64,000 nucleotides of DNA from Vibrio ishigakensis (GCF_024347675.1 NZ_AP024881.1:62001-126000), one strand, 5' to 3'. Shown: positions 40,536-50,441, counted from the first letter of the stretch. Numbers and translations are program-made. Notes: generated by a model not told the origin, from the sequence alone.

Positions 40536-41186
40536 ATGTACATTTGTCCCCTTTGTAAAGGTACAGACAACCAGTTCTACCACGAGGATAAACGCAGGCA
40601 GTATCTACAGTGTCAAAGCTGTCAGTTGGTGTTTGTAGACCCGAGTCAGAGGTTGACCCCAGAGCAAGAAAAAGCCATCTATGACCAGCATGAAAATGAC
40701 CCAGGTGATCAGGGTTATCGACGTTTTCTGTCGCGCATTGCTGAGCCAATGGATGAGCGTTTGGGTAGCAATCAGCAAGGGTTAGACTTCGGCTGTGGTC
40801 CGGGGCCAGCACTGGCACAAATGATGCGAGAGCGCGGGCATAACGTAGACCTGTATGATCTCTATTACTACCCTCACTCAGAGGTACTGCAAAAGCAGTA
40901 TGACTTTGTAATGGCGACTGAGGTAATAGAGCATTTGTATCAGCCAGACGAGGTGTGGCAGCAGTGGCTCAGCCTATTGAAGCTGGGGGCTTATTTGGGA
41001 CTGATGACCAAGCTCGTAAAAGATGTAGAAGCCTTTTCAACCTGGCACTACAAAAATGACCAGACACACGTACTATTCTTTAGCCGAGCCACATTTGAAT
41101 ATCTGGCTGAGCGAGATAGCCTAGATCTAGAATTTATCGGAAACGACGTAATTTTATTGAGGAAGTCGAAGCATGAGTCGACGTAA
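40536..41186 (+). CDS. SAM-dependent methyltransferase with N-terminal zinc ribbon
   Basis: A class I methyltransferase of unknown substrate. The N-terminus has two CxxC pairs (CPLCKG at 4-7 and CQSCQ near 27-30), typical of a zinc ribbon. The SAM-binding loop is LDFGCGPGPALAQMM, with a VMATEVIEHL motif and a C-terminal HVLFFSRATFEYLA block. Length is 216 aa. Its 3' end overlaps the yihI start by 14 bases, so the two are likely co-translated. A link to ribosome assembly through yihI and engB is possible but not shown. Confidence 0.82.
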   Translation: MYICPLCKGTDNQFYHEDKRRQYLQCQSCQLVFVDPSQRLTPEQEKAIYDQHENDPGDQGYRRFLSRIAEPMDERLGSNQQGLDFGCGPGPALAQMMRERGHNVDLYDLYYYPHSEVLQKQYDFVMATEVIEHLYQPDEVWQQWLSLLKLGAYLGLMTKLVKDVEAFSTWHYKNDQTHVLFFSRATFEYLAERDSLDLEFIGNDVILLRKSKHEST

Positions 41187-41724
41187 AAAATCGAGAAAGC
41201 CAGGCTCTACTGGCGATATGGACCTAATTGTAACGCGCAACCGTTCTCAAGCGGATGTTGAAGGACGCCTGCGTAAGAAAGAGAAGAAGCGTAAGGGACT
41301 GAAAACGGGTAGCCGTCATTCTGAGGGTAGCGATAACCGTGATATCACGGGCAAGGTAGCAAAAGACCCACGTATCGGTTCTAAGAAGAAGATTCCACTT
41401 ATCGTTGAGAAGAAGCCTAAGGCGACACCGGCTCAACGTAAGCTAAACGCTCAGCAAGAGCTTGAAGCTCTAGAGAACGATGCACAACTAAATGTGTTGC
41501 TAGACCGTATTGAAAACGGTGAGTCTCTGGGTTCTGGCCTGCAATCTTATGTGGATCAGAAGCTGGATCGCATCGAGGCTCTAATGAAGAAGCTTGGTCT
41601 TCTAGATGAAGAGCCAGAGGTTGAATCTGAGCCACAACCAAAACAAAAACCAGCAGCAGCGAAGTCGGAAGCTGACCTGCTATCTGAATTTGAAGACCTA
41701 GATTTGAGTGACTTTAAGGGTTAA
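41173..41724 (+). CDS. yihI: Der GTPase-activating protein YihI
   Basis: In E. coli YihI stimulates the GTPase Der (EngA) and modulates 50S subunit assembly. The N-terminus is strongly basic (MSRRKKSRKPG ... LRKKEKKRKGLKTGSRH). The conserved segment is KDPRIGSKKKIPL, followed by the helical QQELEALENDAQLNVLLDRIENGE and LDRIEALMKKLGLLDEEPE. Length is 183 aa (E. coli 169). It lies upstream of hemN as in E. coli. The start overlaps the methyltransferase gene. Confidence 0.93.
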   Translation: MSRRKKSRKPGSTGDMDLIVTRNRSQADVEGRLRKKEKKRKGLKTGSRHSEGSDNRDITGKVAKDPRIGSKKKIPLIVEKKPKATPAQRKLNAQQELEALENDAQLNVLLDRIENGESLGSGLQSYVDQKLDRIEALMKKLGLLDEEPEVESEPQPKQKPAAAKSEADLLSEFEDLDLSDFKG

Positions 41725-41730
41725 TAACGG

Positions 41731-42219
41731 ATGAACACCTTAGTGCTGGCGGCCATTGGCGGGATTATTATCTTGGGCTTGGGAGGCTATGCCGCTCACC
41801 TATTGCTGAAGCTGCGTAAACAGAATCAGCTGGTAGAGCAACATAAGGCTCTCGCTATCGAAAAGCGCAATGCCAAGATCTTTGAGAGCGTGGATACCCT
41901 GTGCCTTGCGGGCATCCAGGGTCAGTGCGACCTATCAGAGATCAGCATTCGTCTTTGCAACATCTTGGATTATGTTCAGGGTGAGCAGCGTATCGATGTA
42001 GCAAAAACCTACCCAGCACTGCATGAGTTATTCGAGGTGGTTAAGGACATGGCGCGCGGCGAAGACCGCCAAGAGTTGGCGAAGCAAGAGCGTATGCGCC
42101 AAAACCTTGCCCGCCATAAGGCAGAGAGTCGCCTAACCGACACCATCATCACTGAGCTTGAAGACCTTAGGTCTCGTGTTGCTCCCCTAAACAATCAAAT
42201 CTCCATTCAAATGCAGTAA
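41731..42219 (+). CDS. DUF2489-type membrane-anchored protein
   Basis: A 162-aa protein with one N-terminal membrane helix (LVLAAIGGIIILGLGGYAAHLLL) followed by a charged helical region (EQHKALAIEKRNAKIFESVDTL ... LTDTIITELEDLRSRV). It resembles the family of uncharacterised proteins labelled DUF2489, found between yihI and hemN in vibrios. It starts 6 bases after yihI, so it is likely in the same operon. The function is unknown. Confidence 0.75.
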   Translation: MNTLVLAAIGGIIILGLGGYAAHLLLKLRKQNQLVEQHKALAIEKRNAKIFESVDTLCLAGIQGQCDLSEISIRLCNILDYVQGEQRIDVAKTYPALHELFEVVKDMARGEDRQELAKQERMRQNLARHKAESRLTDTIITELEDLRSRVAPLNNQISIQMQ

Positions 42220-42228
42220 TGCACTCTT

Positions 42229-42291
42229 GATGGCGTGATCTCCTTAACAGTTACGGCTTACATTTTGAGCTCATAAGGAGGGTACGCCATC
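42229..42291 (+). promoter_or_regulatory. Long imperfect hairpin upstream of hemN
   Basis: GATGGCGT (42229-42236) and CTCCTTA (42240-42246) pair with TAAGGAG (42274-42280) and ACGCCATC (42284-42291), with a 3x3 internal loop and a 27-base apical loop containing TGAGCTCA. It ends 47 bases before the hemN start and has no T run. It could be a structured leader or an operator. Confidence 0.5.
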
Positions 42292-42338
42292 TTGCTGTGG
42301 CAAAATAGCCTCCCTGATGTCGTACCTAGGATCTCGCT

Positions 42339-43712
42339 ATGTCTAATCAACAAATCATTTGGGATCAGAGCATGTTGGATAAATACAACTACTCTGGCCC
42401 TCGCTATACCTCGTACCCAACTGCGGTTGAGTTCCACGAGGCATTTACTGTATCTGAACTAGACATAGCCTATATGCAGTATCCTGAGCGTCCGCTTTCG
42501 CTGTATATCCATATCCCTTTCTGTCACAAGCTTTGTTATTACTGTGGCTGTAATAAGGTGATCACTCGCCATCAGCATAAAGCTGACGAGTACCTAGAGG
42601 TTCTGCAGTTTGAGATTCGCCAGCGCGCCGCTCTACTGGGTGGACGCACGGTTACTCAATTGCACTTTGGCGGTGGTACGCCTACCTTCCTGACCAAAGA
42701 ACAGATCTCTCGTCTGATGGAAACCATCTACCAAGAGTTCACTTTCGATGAGACTGCTGAGATCAGTATCGAGGTAGACCCGCGCGAGATTGAGCTAGAT
42801 ATGCTGGACCACCTGCGCTCGCATGGCTTTAACCGCTTGAGTATCGGTGTTCAGGATTTCAATAAAGAGGTGCAGAAGGTTGTTAACCGTGAGCAAGATG
42901 AAGATTTTATCTTTGATATGGTGCATCGTGCCCGCGAACTCGGCTTCCGCTCGACCAACCTAGATCTTATCTATGGTCTGCCACTACAGACCCCAGAGAG
43001 CTTTGCTAAGACTCTTGAGCAGGTATTGACCCTACGCCCAGGTCGCTTATCGGTATTTAACTATGCCCATATGCCGTCTTTGTTTGCCGCGCAGCGCAAG
43101 ATCAAGGAAGAGGATCTACCTAAGCCTCAGCAACGCATGAGTATCCTACAGCAGAGCATTGAGACCCTAACCGATGCGGGTTATCAGTTTATCGGTATGG
43201 ACCACTTTGCTCTTCCGGAAGACGAGCTAGCTGTGGCTCAGCGTGAGGGTAAGCTTCATCGTAACTTCCAAGGCTACACCACTCAGGGTGAGTGCGACCT
43301 TATCGGCTTTGGTGTATCGGCCATCTCTATGGTGGGTGACACCTATGCGCAGAACCAAAAAGAGCTCAAGCACTACTATGCTCAAATGGACGAGTTGCGC
43401 CACGCATTGTGGAAAGGGGTTTCTCTAAGCCATGATGACCTGCTTCGTCGAGAGCTTATCAAACAACTAATGTGTAACTTCCATCTTAATAAGCGTGACA
43501 TCGAAGCTGAGTTTAACGTGAAATTCGATAGCTACTTTGAGGAAGACCTACAGCTACTCAAAACCTTTATCGATGATGGGTTAGTGGATGTGTCGGACGA
43601 TGAGATTGCAGTTAACCTGCGTGGTCGTATGCTGATCCGCAATATCTGCATGAGCTTTGATAAATACTTCCGAGCCAAAGCCAGACAACAGCAGTTCTCC
43701 CGCGTTATTTAA
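42339..43712 (+). CDS. hemN: Oxygen-independent coproporphyrinogen III oxidase
   Basis: A radical SAM enzyme that converts coproporphyrinogen III to protoporphyrinogen IX without oxygen. The 4Fe-4S cysteines are C62, C66 and C69 in FCHKLCYYCGC, the same numbers as in E. coli HemN. Other motifs are HFGGGTPTFL, EVDPRE, NRLSIGVQDF and a C-terminal HemN domain. Length is 457 aa (E. coli 457). It follows the DUF2489 gene and is convergent with the GGDEF/EAL gene. Confidence 0.96.
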   Translation: MSNQQIIWDQSMLDKYNYSGPRYTSYPTAVEFHEAFTVSELDIAYMQYPERPLSLYIHIPFCHKLCYYCGCNKVITRHQHKADEYLEVLQFEIRQRAALLGGRTVTQLHFGGGTPTFLTKEQISRLMETIYQEFTFDETAEISIEVDPREIELDMLDHLRSHGFNRLSIGVQDFNKEVQKVVNREQDEDFIFDMVHRARELGFRSTNLDLIYGLPLQTPESFAKTLEQVLTLRPGRLSVFNYAHMPSLFAAQRKIKEEDLPKPQQRMSILQQSIETLTDAGYQFIGMDHFALPEDELAVAQREGKLHRNFQGYTTQGECDLIGFGVSAISMVGDTYAQNQKELKHYYAQMDELRHALWKGVSLSHDDLLRRELIKQLMCNFHLNKRDIEAEFNVKFDSYFEEDLQLLKTFIDDGLVDVSDDEIAVNLRGRMLIRNICMSFDKYFRAKARQQQFSRVI

Positions 43713-43727
43713 TTTCTAGACACCACC

Positions 43728-46274
43728 TCAACTGAGGTGGTTTTCTTTATCTAGGGCTTTAGATAGACGCCATTCATCAAATGGAATTGGTTTGCTGTAA
43801 AGATAGCCCTGAGCCTGCTTGCACTTTAGGTGACGCAATATCCCTTGCTGCTCTTTGGTCTCAACTCCTTCCGCAACTACGGTAACATCGAAGCCATCTA
43901 TGATGTTGATAATGGCCGAGACAATAGAGTTATCGGCATTGCTCTCATTCAGTTCTGAGACGAAGGACCTGTCTATTTTGAGGGTACTGAATGGTAGCTT
44001 GTGCAGGTACGCCAACGATGAGTATCCCGTGCCAAAGTCATCGATAGCGATATTGATACCGCCCTTATAGATCTGTTTGAGGTTTTCGGTCACATCTGGA
44101 TGAGACTCAAGGATCTGTGATTCGGTGATTTCTAGAGTGAGTTGACGCGCAGGGAACTGGGTTTGCTCTAGGGTATCTAGCACCACTTGAGCAAAATTGG
44201 CCTGCTTAAGTTGGGTTACCGATACGTTGACGTGCATATGAAAATCATCTTCCCATAGGCCTTGCTGTATTCCGCCCATGCCATCTCGACAGGCGCCGAA
44301 CAAAATCTGCCTGCCGATCTCGTTGATTAGGCCGCTATCCTCAGCGATAGGGATAAATTCGATGGGAGAGACTAGACCCAGATATGAGGAGTGCCAACGT
44401 GCCAAGGCCTCTGCTCCGACAATTCGGTCGGTATCTAGGTCTACGATAGGCTGATAGTAGGGAACAAACTCATTGTTGGCGATACCACGCCTGATATGGT
44501 CACGCATCTCGTCTTTACGTTGATGTTCGGTAGACATCTGCTCTTGATAGAAGTTAACCGCAATTTTCTCTTTCTGAGCGAGGGAAAGGGCAATACTGCC
44601 TTTTCGTAACCATTGCTCCATATTGGTGGTTGGGCAAGAGCGCACTATGCCTATGGAGATATCCACCCTTATCCTGTGCTGCTCCACCGGAATCGGGGTT
44701 ATGAAGGCTTGTTGTAGCCTACTGGCCATTAGCTGGAAGTCATATTCAGTGGCATCTTTACATCGCATAAGAGCAAACTCGTCCGCAGCCACTCGGCCTA
44801 ATATCTCACACGAATCCAGAAGGCGGTTTAAGCGGTTCGCCACTCGGTTTAGTACCTTGTCTCCGATGTGGTGGCCGTGAGTGAGGTTAATGCGCTTGAA
44901 GTTGTTTAGACCAATCACATACAGGGTGCCATCAGTACAAGCATGGTGTTCCAATGCATCGATAAAGCCGACACGACTGTATAGATGCGTGAGGCTGTCA
45001 TAGGTGATCTGCTTGTGCAGTTCTTGGAAGGATTGGTCTAGGTTTAGCGCCATATCATTAAAGGTTTCCACCAGTTGGCGAGTTTCATGGATTCGGGTGC
45101 TGGTGGTGATCTGCGTCTGTAGGTCGCCTTCTGCCAATCTGCGGGCTGCATCAGCGGTGTCTATGATCGGTGAGGTGACGCGCTCAAACACGTATACAGC
45201 AACTAAGATAGCGATCACCATGATGAGCAAGGCGGTGACTAGGCTACTCATTTGTGAATACCATAGGGTACCGAGTAGATTGCTTTCGGATATGGCGGTG
45301 ACCACAAACCAATTTAAGCCCTTCTCATCGTCATAGGGAGTTAACTTAACGAAGTATCTTTGGTAGTCACTCTTTACCTCGAATACCTGTTCGAAGTTGG
45401 AGATATGTTCATACTTCTCCAATAGTGCTTCACTGATGGCTTGGTTCAGCGGGGTAGGGCTATTGGTGATATGAAGCCTTGCGCCACCTGTTGAGATGCT
45501 AGTGGGCTCTGAGTGGGCCACTAGTTGGTATTTGTCATCGAATACAAAGAAGTGCGAGTGGGTAAGGCGTCGCGATTCCACCAAGAACTTATTAAAGGTA
45601 TCTAACTTGATATCCGCCACCAGGACCCCGAGTAGTTCATTATCACCAACTAAGGGCTGCAAGGCTGAAAGTGTGGTTTCTTGCTTCTCATCTGAATTTA
45701 CATAGATAGGGGACCATTTTGGTTTCCAAGAACTAGGACCATCGAATTTGGCATACCAAGGGCGAGTTCTCGGGTCATAGTCAGGGGTTACTTGGGTTGC
45801 ACCGGATTGGGTTTCCTCGCCCATAAAGATAACTAGATTGTCTTGGGTTCTTTGGTCCTTGAGCATCAAAGAGTAGTTATCTTGGTCGTTACGCCTATAA
45901 CCTACAAACTCTCCGTGCTTGCCCCCAAAGGCAATCACGTCTAGATGATCAATCCTAGAGTAGAGCTCATCGAAACTGGTATGGATATAGTCTTGTATGG
46001 CACTGACATCGCCTTGTTTGTAGAGCTGACTGCCCTTTATGGTGTAGGCGAGGGAGAAGCTGGCATCGAAGGGCTGCTTTAGGAAAAGGTTCAGCGATGA
46101 GCGCAGGTTACTAGTGGTGGCTTCAAGTTGATTCTGGCTAACGTGATGGATTACGCGCTCGTAATGACTGGTAAGCAGCACAGATACCACCACGCCAATA
46201 GCCAGTATTATAACTACCAGAGGCACGAACACTGCCTGACGCAGTGATATAGGTGCAGAGAAGATTTTTAGCAT
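43728..46274 (-). CDS. Membrane c-di-GMP enzyme: Cache sensor, HAMP, degenerate GGDEF, EAL
   Basis: An 848-aa inner-membrane protein. An N-terminal helix (about 15-35) and a second one (about 340-365) enclose a periplasmic Cache-type sensor. A HAMP linker follows (ADAARRLAEGDLQTQI). The GGDEF domain is degenerate: the active site reads AADEF and no RxxD inhibitory site is seen. The EAL domain keeps its catalytic residues (GAEALARWH, NVSVTQL, EITES, DDFGTGYSSL, KIDRSFV, VAEGVET). It is therefore most likely a sensor-controlled c-di-GMP phosphodiesterase. It is inserted between hemN and ntrC, which are neighbours in E. coli. Confidence 0.88.
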   Translation of the reverse strand: MLKIFSAPISLRQAVFVPLVVIILAIGVVVSVLLTSHYERVIHHVSQNQLEATTSNLRSSLNLFLKQPFDASFSLAYTIKGSQLYKQGDVSAIQDYIHTSFDELYSRIDHLDVIAFGGKHGEFVGYRRNDQDNYSLMLKDQRTQDNLVIFMGEETQSGATQVTPDYDPRTRPWYAKFDGPSSWKPKWSPIYVNSDEKQETTLSALQPLVGDNELLGVLVADIKLDTFNKFLVESRRLTHSHFFVFDDKYQLVAHSEPTSISTGGARLHITNSPTPLNQAISEALLEKYEHISNFEQVFEVKSDYQRYFVKLTPYDDEKGLNWFVVTAISESNLLGTLWYSQMSSLVTALLIMVIAILVAVYVFERVTSPIIDTADAARRLAEGDLQTQITTSTRIHETRQLVETFNDMALNLDQSFQELHKQITYDSLTHLYSRVGFIDALEHHACTDGTLYVIGLNNFKRINLTHGHHIGDKVLNRVANRLNRLLDSCEILGRVAADEFALMRCKDATEYDFQLMASRLQQAFITPIPVEQHRIRVDISIGIVRSCPTTNMEQWLRKGSIALSLAQKEKIAVNFYQEQMSTEHQRKDEMRDHIRRGIANNEFVPYYQPIVDLDTDRIVGAEALARWHSSYLGLVSPIEFIPIAEDSGLINEIGRQILFGACRDGMGGIQQGLWEDDFHMHVNVSVTQLKQANFAQVVLDTLEQTQFPARQLTLEITESQILESHPDVTENLKQIYKGGINIAIDDFGTGYSSLAYLHKLPFSTLKIDRSFVSELNESNADNSIVSAIINIIDGFDVTVVAEGVETKEQQGILRHLKCKQAQGYLYSKPIPFDEWRLSKALDKENHLS

Positions 46275-46342
46275 GACTGGTAGAATATAGGGAACAATAT
46301 ACCGTATATAGTACCAGTATTACGCAAACGATTACAATCTCA

Positions 46343-47755
46343 TCAATCGGCGAGACTCAATTCCTTGAGCTTGCGCGTTAATGTGTTGCGTCCCCAGCCT
46401 AAAACTTTAGCCGCTTCCTGCTTGTGACCATTGGTATGGTTCAGGGCAACCTTAAGCATGATGCGCTCAAATTCAGGGAGTGCGTAAGAGAGCAGTTCCG
46501 TTTCACCTGAGGCCAGTGCGGTGCGCGCCCATTTCTCAAGCTGTGCCTGCCAATTGGCGTTCTCTGAGGTGTTGGCTAGAGACTTCTCTTCAACCAGTTC
46601 CTGCGGTAAGTCTGAAGGTAAGATCTCGCTACCACTGGCCATAACGGTAAGCCAGCGACAGGTGTTCTCTAGCTGACGCACGTTACCCGGCCAACTAAGG
46701 CGTGTGAGGATATCGATGGCATCTTGAGACAGGGTTTTTACCTCAACTCCAAGCTCTTCTGCCGCCAGATTCAAGAAGTGCAGGGCCAATTTTTCTATGT
46801 CTTGCTTACGCTCGCGCAGAGATGGGATATGCACACGAATCACGTTTAGGCGGTGGAATAAATCCTCACGGAAATCACCCGCGTGCACCAAGGATTCTAG
46901 GTCTTGGTGGGTCGCGGCTATGATGCGCACATCCACATTGATGGCCTGATGACCACCGACGCGATAGAACTGGCCATCGGCCAATACACGAAGCAGTCGG
47001 GTCTGGATATCCAGTGGCATATCACCGATCTCATCCAAGAACAGGGTGCCGCCGTTGGCTTGCTCGAAGCGACCATGGCGCACACTGTTAGCGCCGGTGA
47101 AGGCTCCCTTCTCGTGACCAAATAGCTCGGACTCGATAAGGTCTTTAGGGATTGCAGCCATATTCAGCGCGATAAACGGATTTTTGTTGCGTGGGCTGTG
47201 TTTGTGCAACGCATGCGCGACCAGCTCTTTACCCGTCCCCGACTCCCCATTGATAAGTACAGAGATAGACGAGCGAGACAAGCGACCGATAGCGCGGAAT
47301 ACCTCCTGCATTGCAGGTGCCTCACCTATGATCTCTGGGCTGGCTGTCTTGCTAGCATTCAGCGCCGTTTGGCTCTGCTTTTGCTCTTGGCTATGAGTGA
47401 TTGCGCGCTCAGCAAGGGCCAGAGCCTCGTCGATATCAAACGGTTTCGGCAGGTATTCGAATGCACCCTCTTGATAAGCCTTAACCGCGGCATCCAGATC
47501 TGAGTGAGCAGTCATGATGATAACCGGTAGCTCAGGCTCTGATTCTTGGATCTGTTTGAGGAGGTCCAAGCCATCCATGCCAGGCATGCGGATATCCGAG
47601 ATGATAACATCTGGGGTTTCGCGCTCTAGCGCTTGCAGTACGCTCTCTGCATCGGCAAAGGTTTCGCACTTGATGTCTGCGTTGCTTAGGGTTTTATCCA
47701 ATACCCAACGGATGGAACTGTCGTCGTCGACCACCCAAATGTATCCTTTACTCAT
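46343..47755 (-). CDS. glnG: Nitrogen regulation response regulator NtrC (GlnG)
   Basis: A sigma-54-dependent activator of nitrogen-starvation genes. The receiver domain carries the phosphoacceptor D54 ([13 protein letters not shown]). The AAA+ domain has GESGTGKE (Walker A), [13 protein letters not shown] (sigma-54 contact) and [12 protein letters not shown]. The C-terminus is a Fis-type helix-turn-helix ([20 protein letters not shown]). Length is 470 aa (E. coli 469). It follows ntrB by 23 bases. Confidence 0.96.
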   Translation of the reverse strand: MSKGYIWVVDDDSSIRWVLDKTLSNADIKCETFADAESVLQALERETPDVIISDIRMPGMDGLDLLKQIQESEPELPVIIMTAHSDLDAAVKAYQEGAFEYLPKPFDIDEALALAERAITHSQEQKQSQTALNASKTASPEIIGEAPAMQEVFRAIGRLSRSSISVLINGESGTGKELVAHALHKHSPRNKNPFIALNMAAIPKDLIESELFGHEKGAFTGANSVRHGRFEQANGGTLFLDEIGDMPLDIQTRLLRVLADGQFYRVGGHQAINVDVRIIAATHQDLESLVHAGDFREDLFHRLNVIRVHIPSLRERKQDIEKLALHFLNLAAEELGVEVKTLSQDAIDILTRLSWPGNVRQLENTCRWLTVMASGSEILPSDLPQELVEEKSLANTSENANWQAQLEKWARTALASGETELLSYALPEFERIMLKVALNHTNGHKQEAAKVLGWGRNTLTRKLKELSLAD

Positions 47756-47778
47756 AACGAGACTCCTAGCGCTTAATA

Positions 47779-48834
47779 TTAATAATCTAAAATCGGTAAG
47801 TAGACGGTGAAGGTGGTTTTGCCCGGCCAGCTGTTTACATCGATCTTGCCTTGATGCTGGTCTATCAGGTTTTGTGAGATAGAGAGTCCTAGACCTGTCC
47901 CACCCTCACGGCCACTGACCATAGGGTAGAAAAGGGTATCCACAAGCTCGGCTGGGATACCGGGACCGTTATCTGTTACCTCGATACGCGCAGCCAATTT
48001 CACTCGCTTACCGTGGATATTCACCTGATGTTCGGTTCGTGTGGTTAGGACGATCTCACCGTCTGATCGACCTTGTAGTATCTGTGCGGCGTTACTGACG
48101 ATATTCAGCAGAGATTGTTCTATCTGTTCGCTGTCCATCACTATGTCTGGCAAGCTTGGGTCGTAGTCTCGAACCACTTGTATCTTGTTGTGTGACTCCA
48201 ACTCTACCAGTTGGCGTACCTTCTCTAAGATGAGATGGACGTTCTCTGGTTTTTTGGTGCCGGGTCTTTGTGGGCCAAGTAGTCGGTCTACGAGGTTTCT
48301 TAGTCTGTCTGCTTGCTCAATGATGATCTGCGTATACTCGCGCAGTGAATCAGATGGAAGCATCTTTTCCAGAAGTTGCGCCGCTCCGCGCAACCCGCCG
48401 AGCGGATTCTTGATCTCATGAGCTAGGCTTCGCACCAATAGCTTGGCGGCCTGTTGCTGGGCATGCTGGTTTAGCTCTTGATTGAGGCGACGCTGTTGGT
48501 CTACCTGCTTTAGCTCCACCAATAGCATTAGCTGCTTGCTCCAAGAGACAGGGCTTATCGTGAGTTCTAGCAATAACGGTTTGCCATCAACCACAAAGGT
48601 AACGTCACTGTCGGTAATGCTCTGCCCCGAAATCAGTGGCTGTTCAAACAAAGAGAAGTCGATAGAAGAGTGCTCTATCAGGCTAGGCAGTAGTTGGTCG
48701 ATACAGCGACTCTTGCTATAGCCTAGAAGTTGTTCAGCCGCCGGATTGAGATAGACGATATTGAGCGACTCATCAATAAGCAGGGTTGCGGTGACGAGTT
48801 GTTCCAATATGGTTTCTGCTAGAGGCTTGTTCAC
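47779..48834 (-). CDS. glnL: Nitrogen regulation sensor kinase NtrB (GlnL)
   Basis: A cytoplasmic histidine kinase/phosphatase for NtrC, controlled by PII proteins. An N-terminal PAS domain (about residues 1-115) is followed by the phosphoacceptor block LAHEIKNPLGGLRGAAQLLE and an ATPase domain with N, G1 (VTDNGPGIP) and G2 (GREGGTGLGL) boxes. Length is 351 aa (E. coli 349). An NtrC-binding sequence lies upstream, so autoregulation is likely. Confidence 0.95.
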   Translation of the reverse strand: MNKPLAETILEQLVTATLLIDESLNIVYLNPAAEQLLGYSKSRCIDQLLPSLIEHSSIDFSLFEQPLISGQSITDSDVTFVVDGKPLLLELTISPVSWSKQLMLLVELKQVDQQRRLNQELNQHAQQQAAKLLVRSLAHEIKNPLGGLRGAAQLLEKMLPSDSLREYTQIIIEQADRLRNLVDRLLGPQRPGTKKPENVHLILEKVRQLVELESHNKIQVVRDYDPSLPDIVMDSEQIEQSLLNIVSNAAQILQGRSDGEIVLTTRTEHQVNIHGKRVKLAARIEVTDNGPGIPAELVDTLFYPMVSGREGGTGLGLSISQNLIDQHQGKIDVNSWPGKTTFTVYLPILDY

Positions 48835-48897
48835 AAATCTTCCTTTTCTCTGCTCTTAGTTTCATTTTGGTGCACGAGCACTATACGAATAAATTAT

Positions 48898-48914
48898 TGC
48901 ACAATTATGGTGCA
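48898..48914. promoter_or_regulatory. NtrC-binding site before ntrB
   Basis: TGCACAATTATGGTGCA matches the NtrC dyad TGCAC-N7-GTGCA exactly. It lies 64-80 bases before the ntrB start. In E. coli NtrC represses the glnL promoter from such a site. Confidence 0.75.
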
Positions 48915-48961
48915 AAATGGCTTTTGCGATGCGTCCTAATATAAACAATGCAAAATCCTTG

Positions 48962-48982
48962 CCCAAACCTCCGATGTTTGGG
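48962..48982 (-). repeat. Hairpin in the glnA-ntrB gap
   Basis: CCCAAAC (48962-48968) and GTTTGGG (48976-48982) form a 7-bp stem just downstream of the glnA terminator on the leftward strand. It may be a second barrier to read-through. Confidence 0.4.
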
Positions 48983-48983
48983 T

Positions 48984-49012
48984 AAAAAAAAGGCCTGCCG
49001 ATGGGCAGGCCT
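48984..49012 (-). terminator. Terminator after glnA
   Basis: AGGCCTGCC (48991-48999) pairs with GGCAGGCCT (49004-49012), and the leftward strand continues into T7. It limits read-through from glnA into ntrBC. Confidence 0.85.
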
Positions 49013-49031
49013 GAGCGTTTAATTGTGACGA

Positions 49032-50441
49032 TTAAACAGAGTAGTAAAGTTCGAACTCAAGTGGGTGAGTTGTCATGTTTACTTTCTCAACGTCTTGAGA
49101 CTTAAGGTCGATGTAAGAATCGATGAAGTCATCAGAGAATACGCCGCCAGCTGTTAGGAACTCACGGTCAGCATCTAGTTCAGCAAGAGCTTGCTCTAGA
49201 GAAGCTGCAACAGTTGGGATTTCTGCCGCTTCTTCAGCTGGTAGGTCGTAAAGGTCCTTATCCATAGCTTCACCTGGGTGGATCTTGTTCTTAATACCGT
49301 CAAGACCAGCCATTAGCATTGCTGCGAAGCATAGGTATGGGTTAGCTGTTGGATCACCGAAGCGTAGCTCGATACGACGTGCTTTCGGGCTTGGTACCAC
49401 TGGGATACGGATAGAAGCAGAACGGTTACGTGCAGAGTAAGCAAGCATAACTGGCGCTTCGAAGCCTGGTACAAGACGCTTGTACGAGTTAGTTGATGCG
49501 TTCGCGAATGCGTTGATTGCGCGAGCGTGCTTGATGATACCACCGATGTAGTAAAGAGCAGTTTCAGATAGACCGCCGTACTTGTCACCAGCAAATAGGT
49601 TAACGCCATCTTTTGCTAGAGATTGGTGAACGTGCATACCAGAACCGTTGTCGCCAACTAGTGGTTTAGGCATGAAAGTAGCTGTTTTACCGTAAGCGTG
49701 AGCTACGTTGTGAACAACATACTTATAGATTTGGATTTCATCCGCTTTAGTAGTTAGCGTGTTGAAACGAGTAGCGATTTCGTTCTGACCTGCAGTTGCT
49801 ACTTCGTGGTGGTGTGCTTCAACTACTAGACCCATTTCTTCCATGATTAGACACATAGCAGAACGGATGTCTTGAGATGAATCAACTGGAGCTACTGGGA
49901 AGTAACCACCTTTAACGCCTGGACGGTGACCTTTGTTGCCGTCTTCGAAATCAGCACCTGAGTTCCAAGAAGCTTCAACGTCGTCGATCTTGTAGAAAGA
50001 ACCAGACATGTCAGTGTTGAACTTAACATCGTCAAACAGGAAGAATTCTGGCTCAGGACCGATTAGAACTGTATCTGCGATACCAGTTGCACGCATGTAG
50101 TCTTCTGCACGGTGTGCGATAGAGCGTGGGTCACGGTCGTAACCTTGCATTGTAGAAGGCTCTAGGATGTCACAACGGATGTTTAGCGTTGCGTCTTCAG
50201 TGAACGGGTCAAGTACTGCACTTGCCGCGTCTGGCATCATAACCATGTCAGATTCGTTGATACCTTTCCAACCTGCAACAGAAGAACCATCGAACATCTT
50301 TCCTTCTTCAAAGAAGTCTGCGTCAACTTGGTGTGCTGGGATAGATACGTGCTGCTCTTTACCTTTAGTATCGGTAAAACGTAAGTCAACGAACTTAACT
50401 TCATTTTCTTGGATCAGCGATAGTACATTTTCTACTGACAT
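49032..50441 (-). CDS. glnA: Glutamine synthetase, type I
   Basis: Makes glutamine from glutamate and ammonia. Conserved blocks are [34 protein letters not shown], the ATP loop [16 protein letters not shown], and NRSASIRIP. The adenylylation tyrosine is in [10 protein letters not shown] near residue 398, so GlnE control is expected. Length is 469 aa (E. coli 469). GGAGG lies before the ATG. It is driven by a sigma-54 promoter and NtrC sites. Confidence 0.97.
   Translation of the reverse strand: MSVENVLSLIQENEVKFVDLRFTDTKGKEQHVSIPAHQVDADFFEEGKMFDGSSVAGWKGINESDMVMMPDAASAVLDPFTEDATLNIRCDILEPSTMQGYDRDPRSIAHRAEDYMRATGIADTVLIGPEPEFFLFDDVKFNTDMSGSFYKIDDVEASWNSGADFEDGNKGHRPGVKGGYFPVAPVDSSQDIRSAMCLIMEEMGLVVEAHHHEVATAGQNEIATRFNTLTTKADEIQIYKYVVHNVAHAYGKTATFMPKPLVGDNGSGMHVHQSLAKDGVNLFAGDKYGGLSETALYYIGGIIKHARAINAFANASTNSYKRLVPGFEAPVMLAYSARNRSASIRIPVVPSPKARRIELRFGDPTANPYLCFAAMLMAGLDGIKNKIHPGEAMDKDLYDLPAEEAAEIPTVAASLEQALAELDADREFLTAGGVFSDDFIDSYIDLKSQDVEKVNMTTHPLEFELYYSV

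Noticed and set aside
40477..40818. A 113-codon leftward frame over the start of the methyltransferase gene
   Set aside because: It is antisense to a gene with recognisable zinc-ribbon and SAM motifs, and it covers the Csr-type RNA downstream region.
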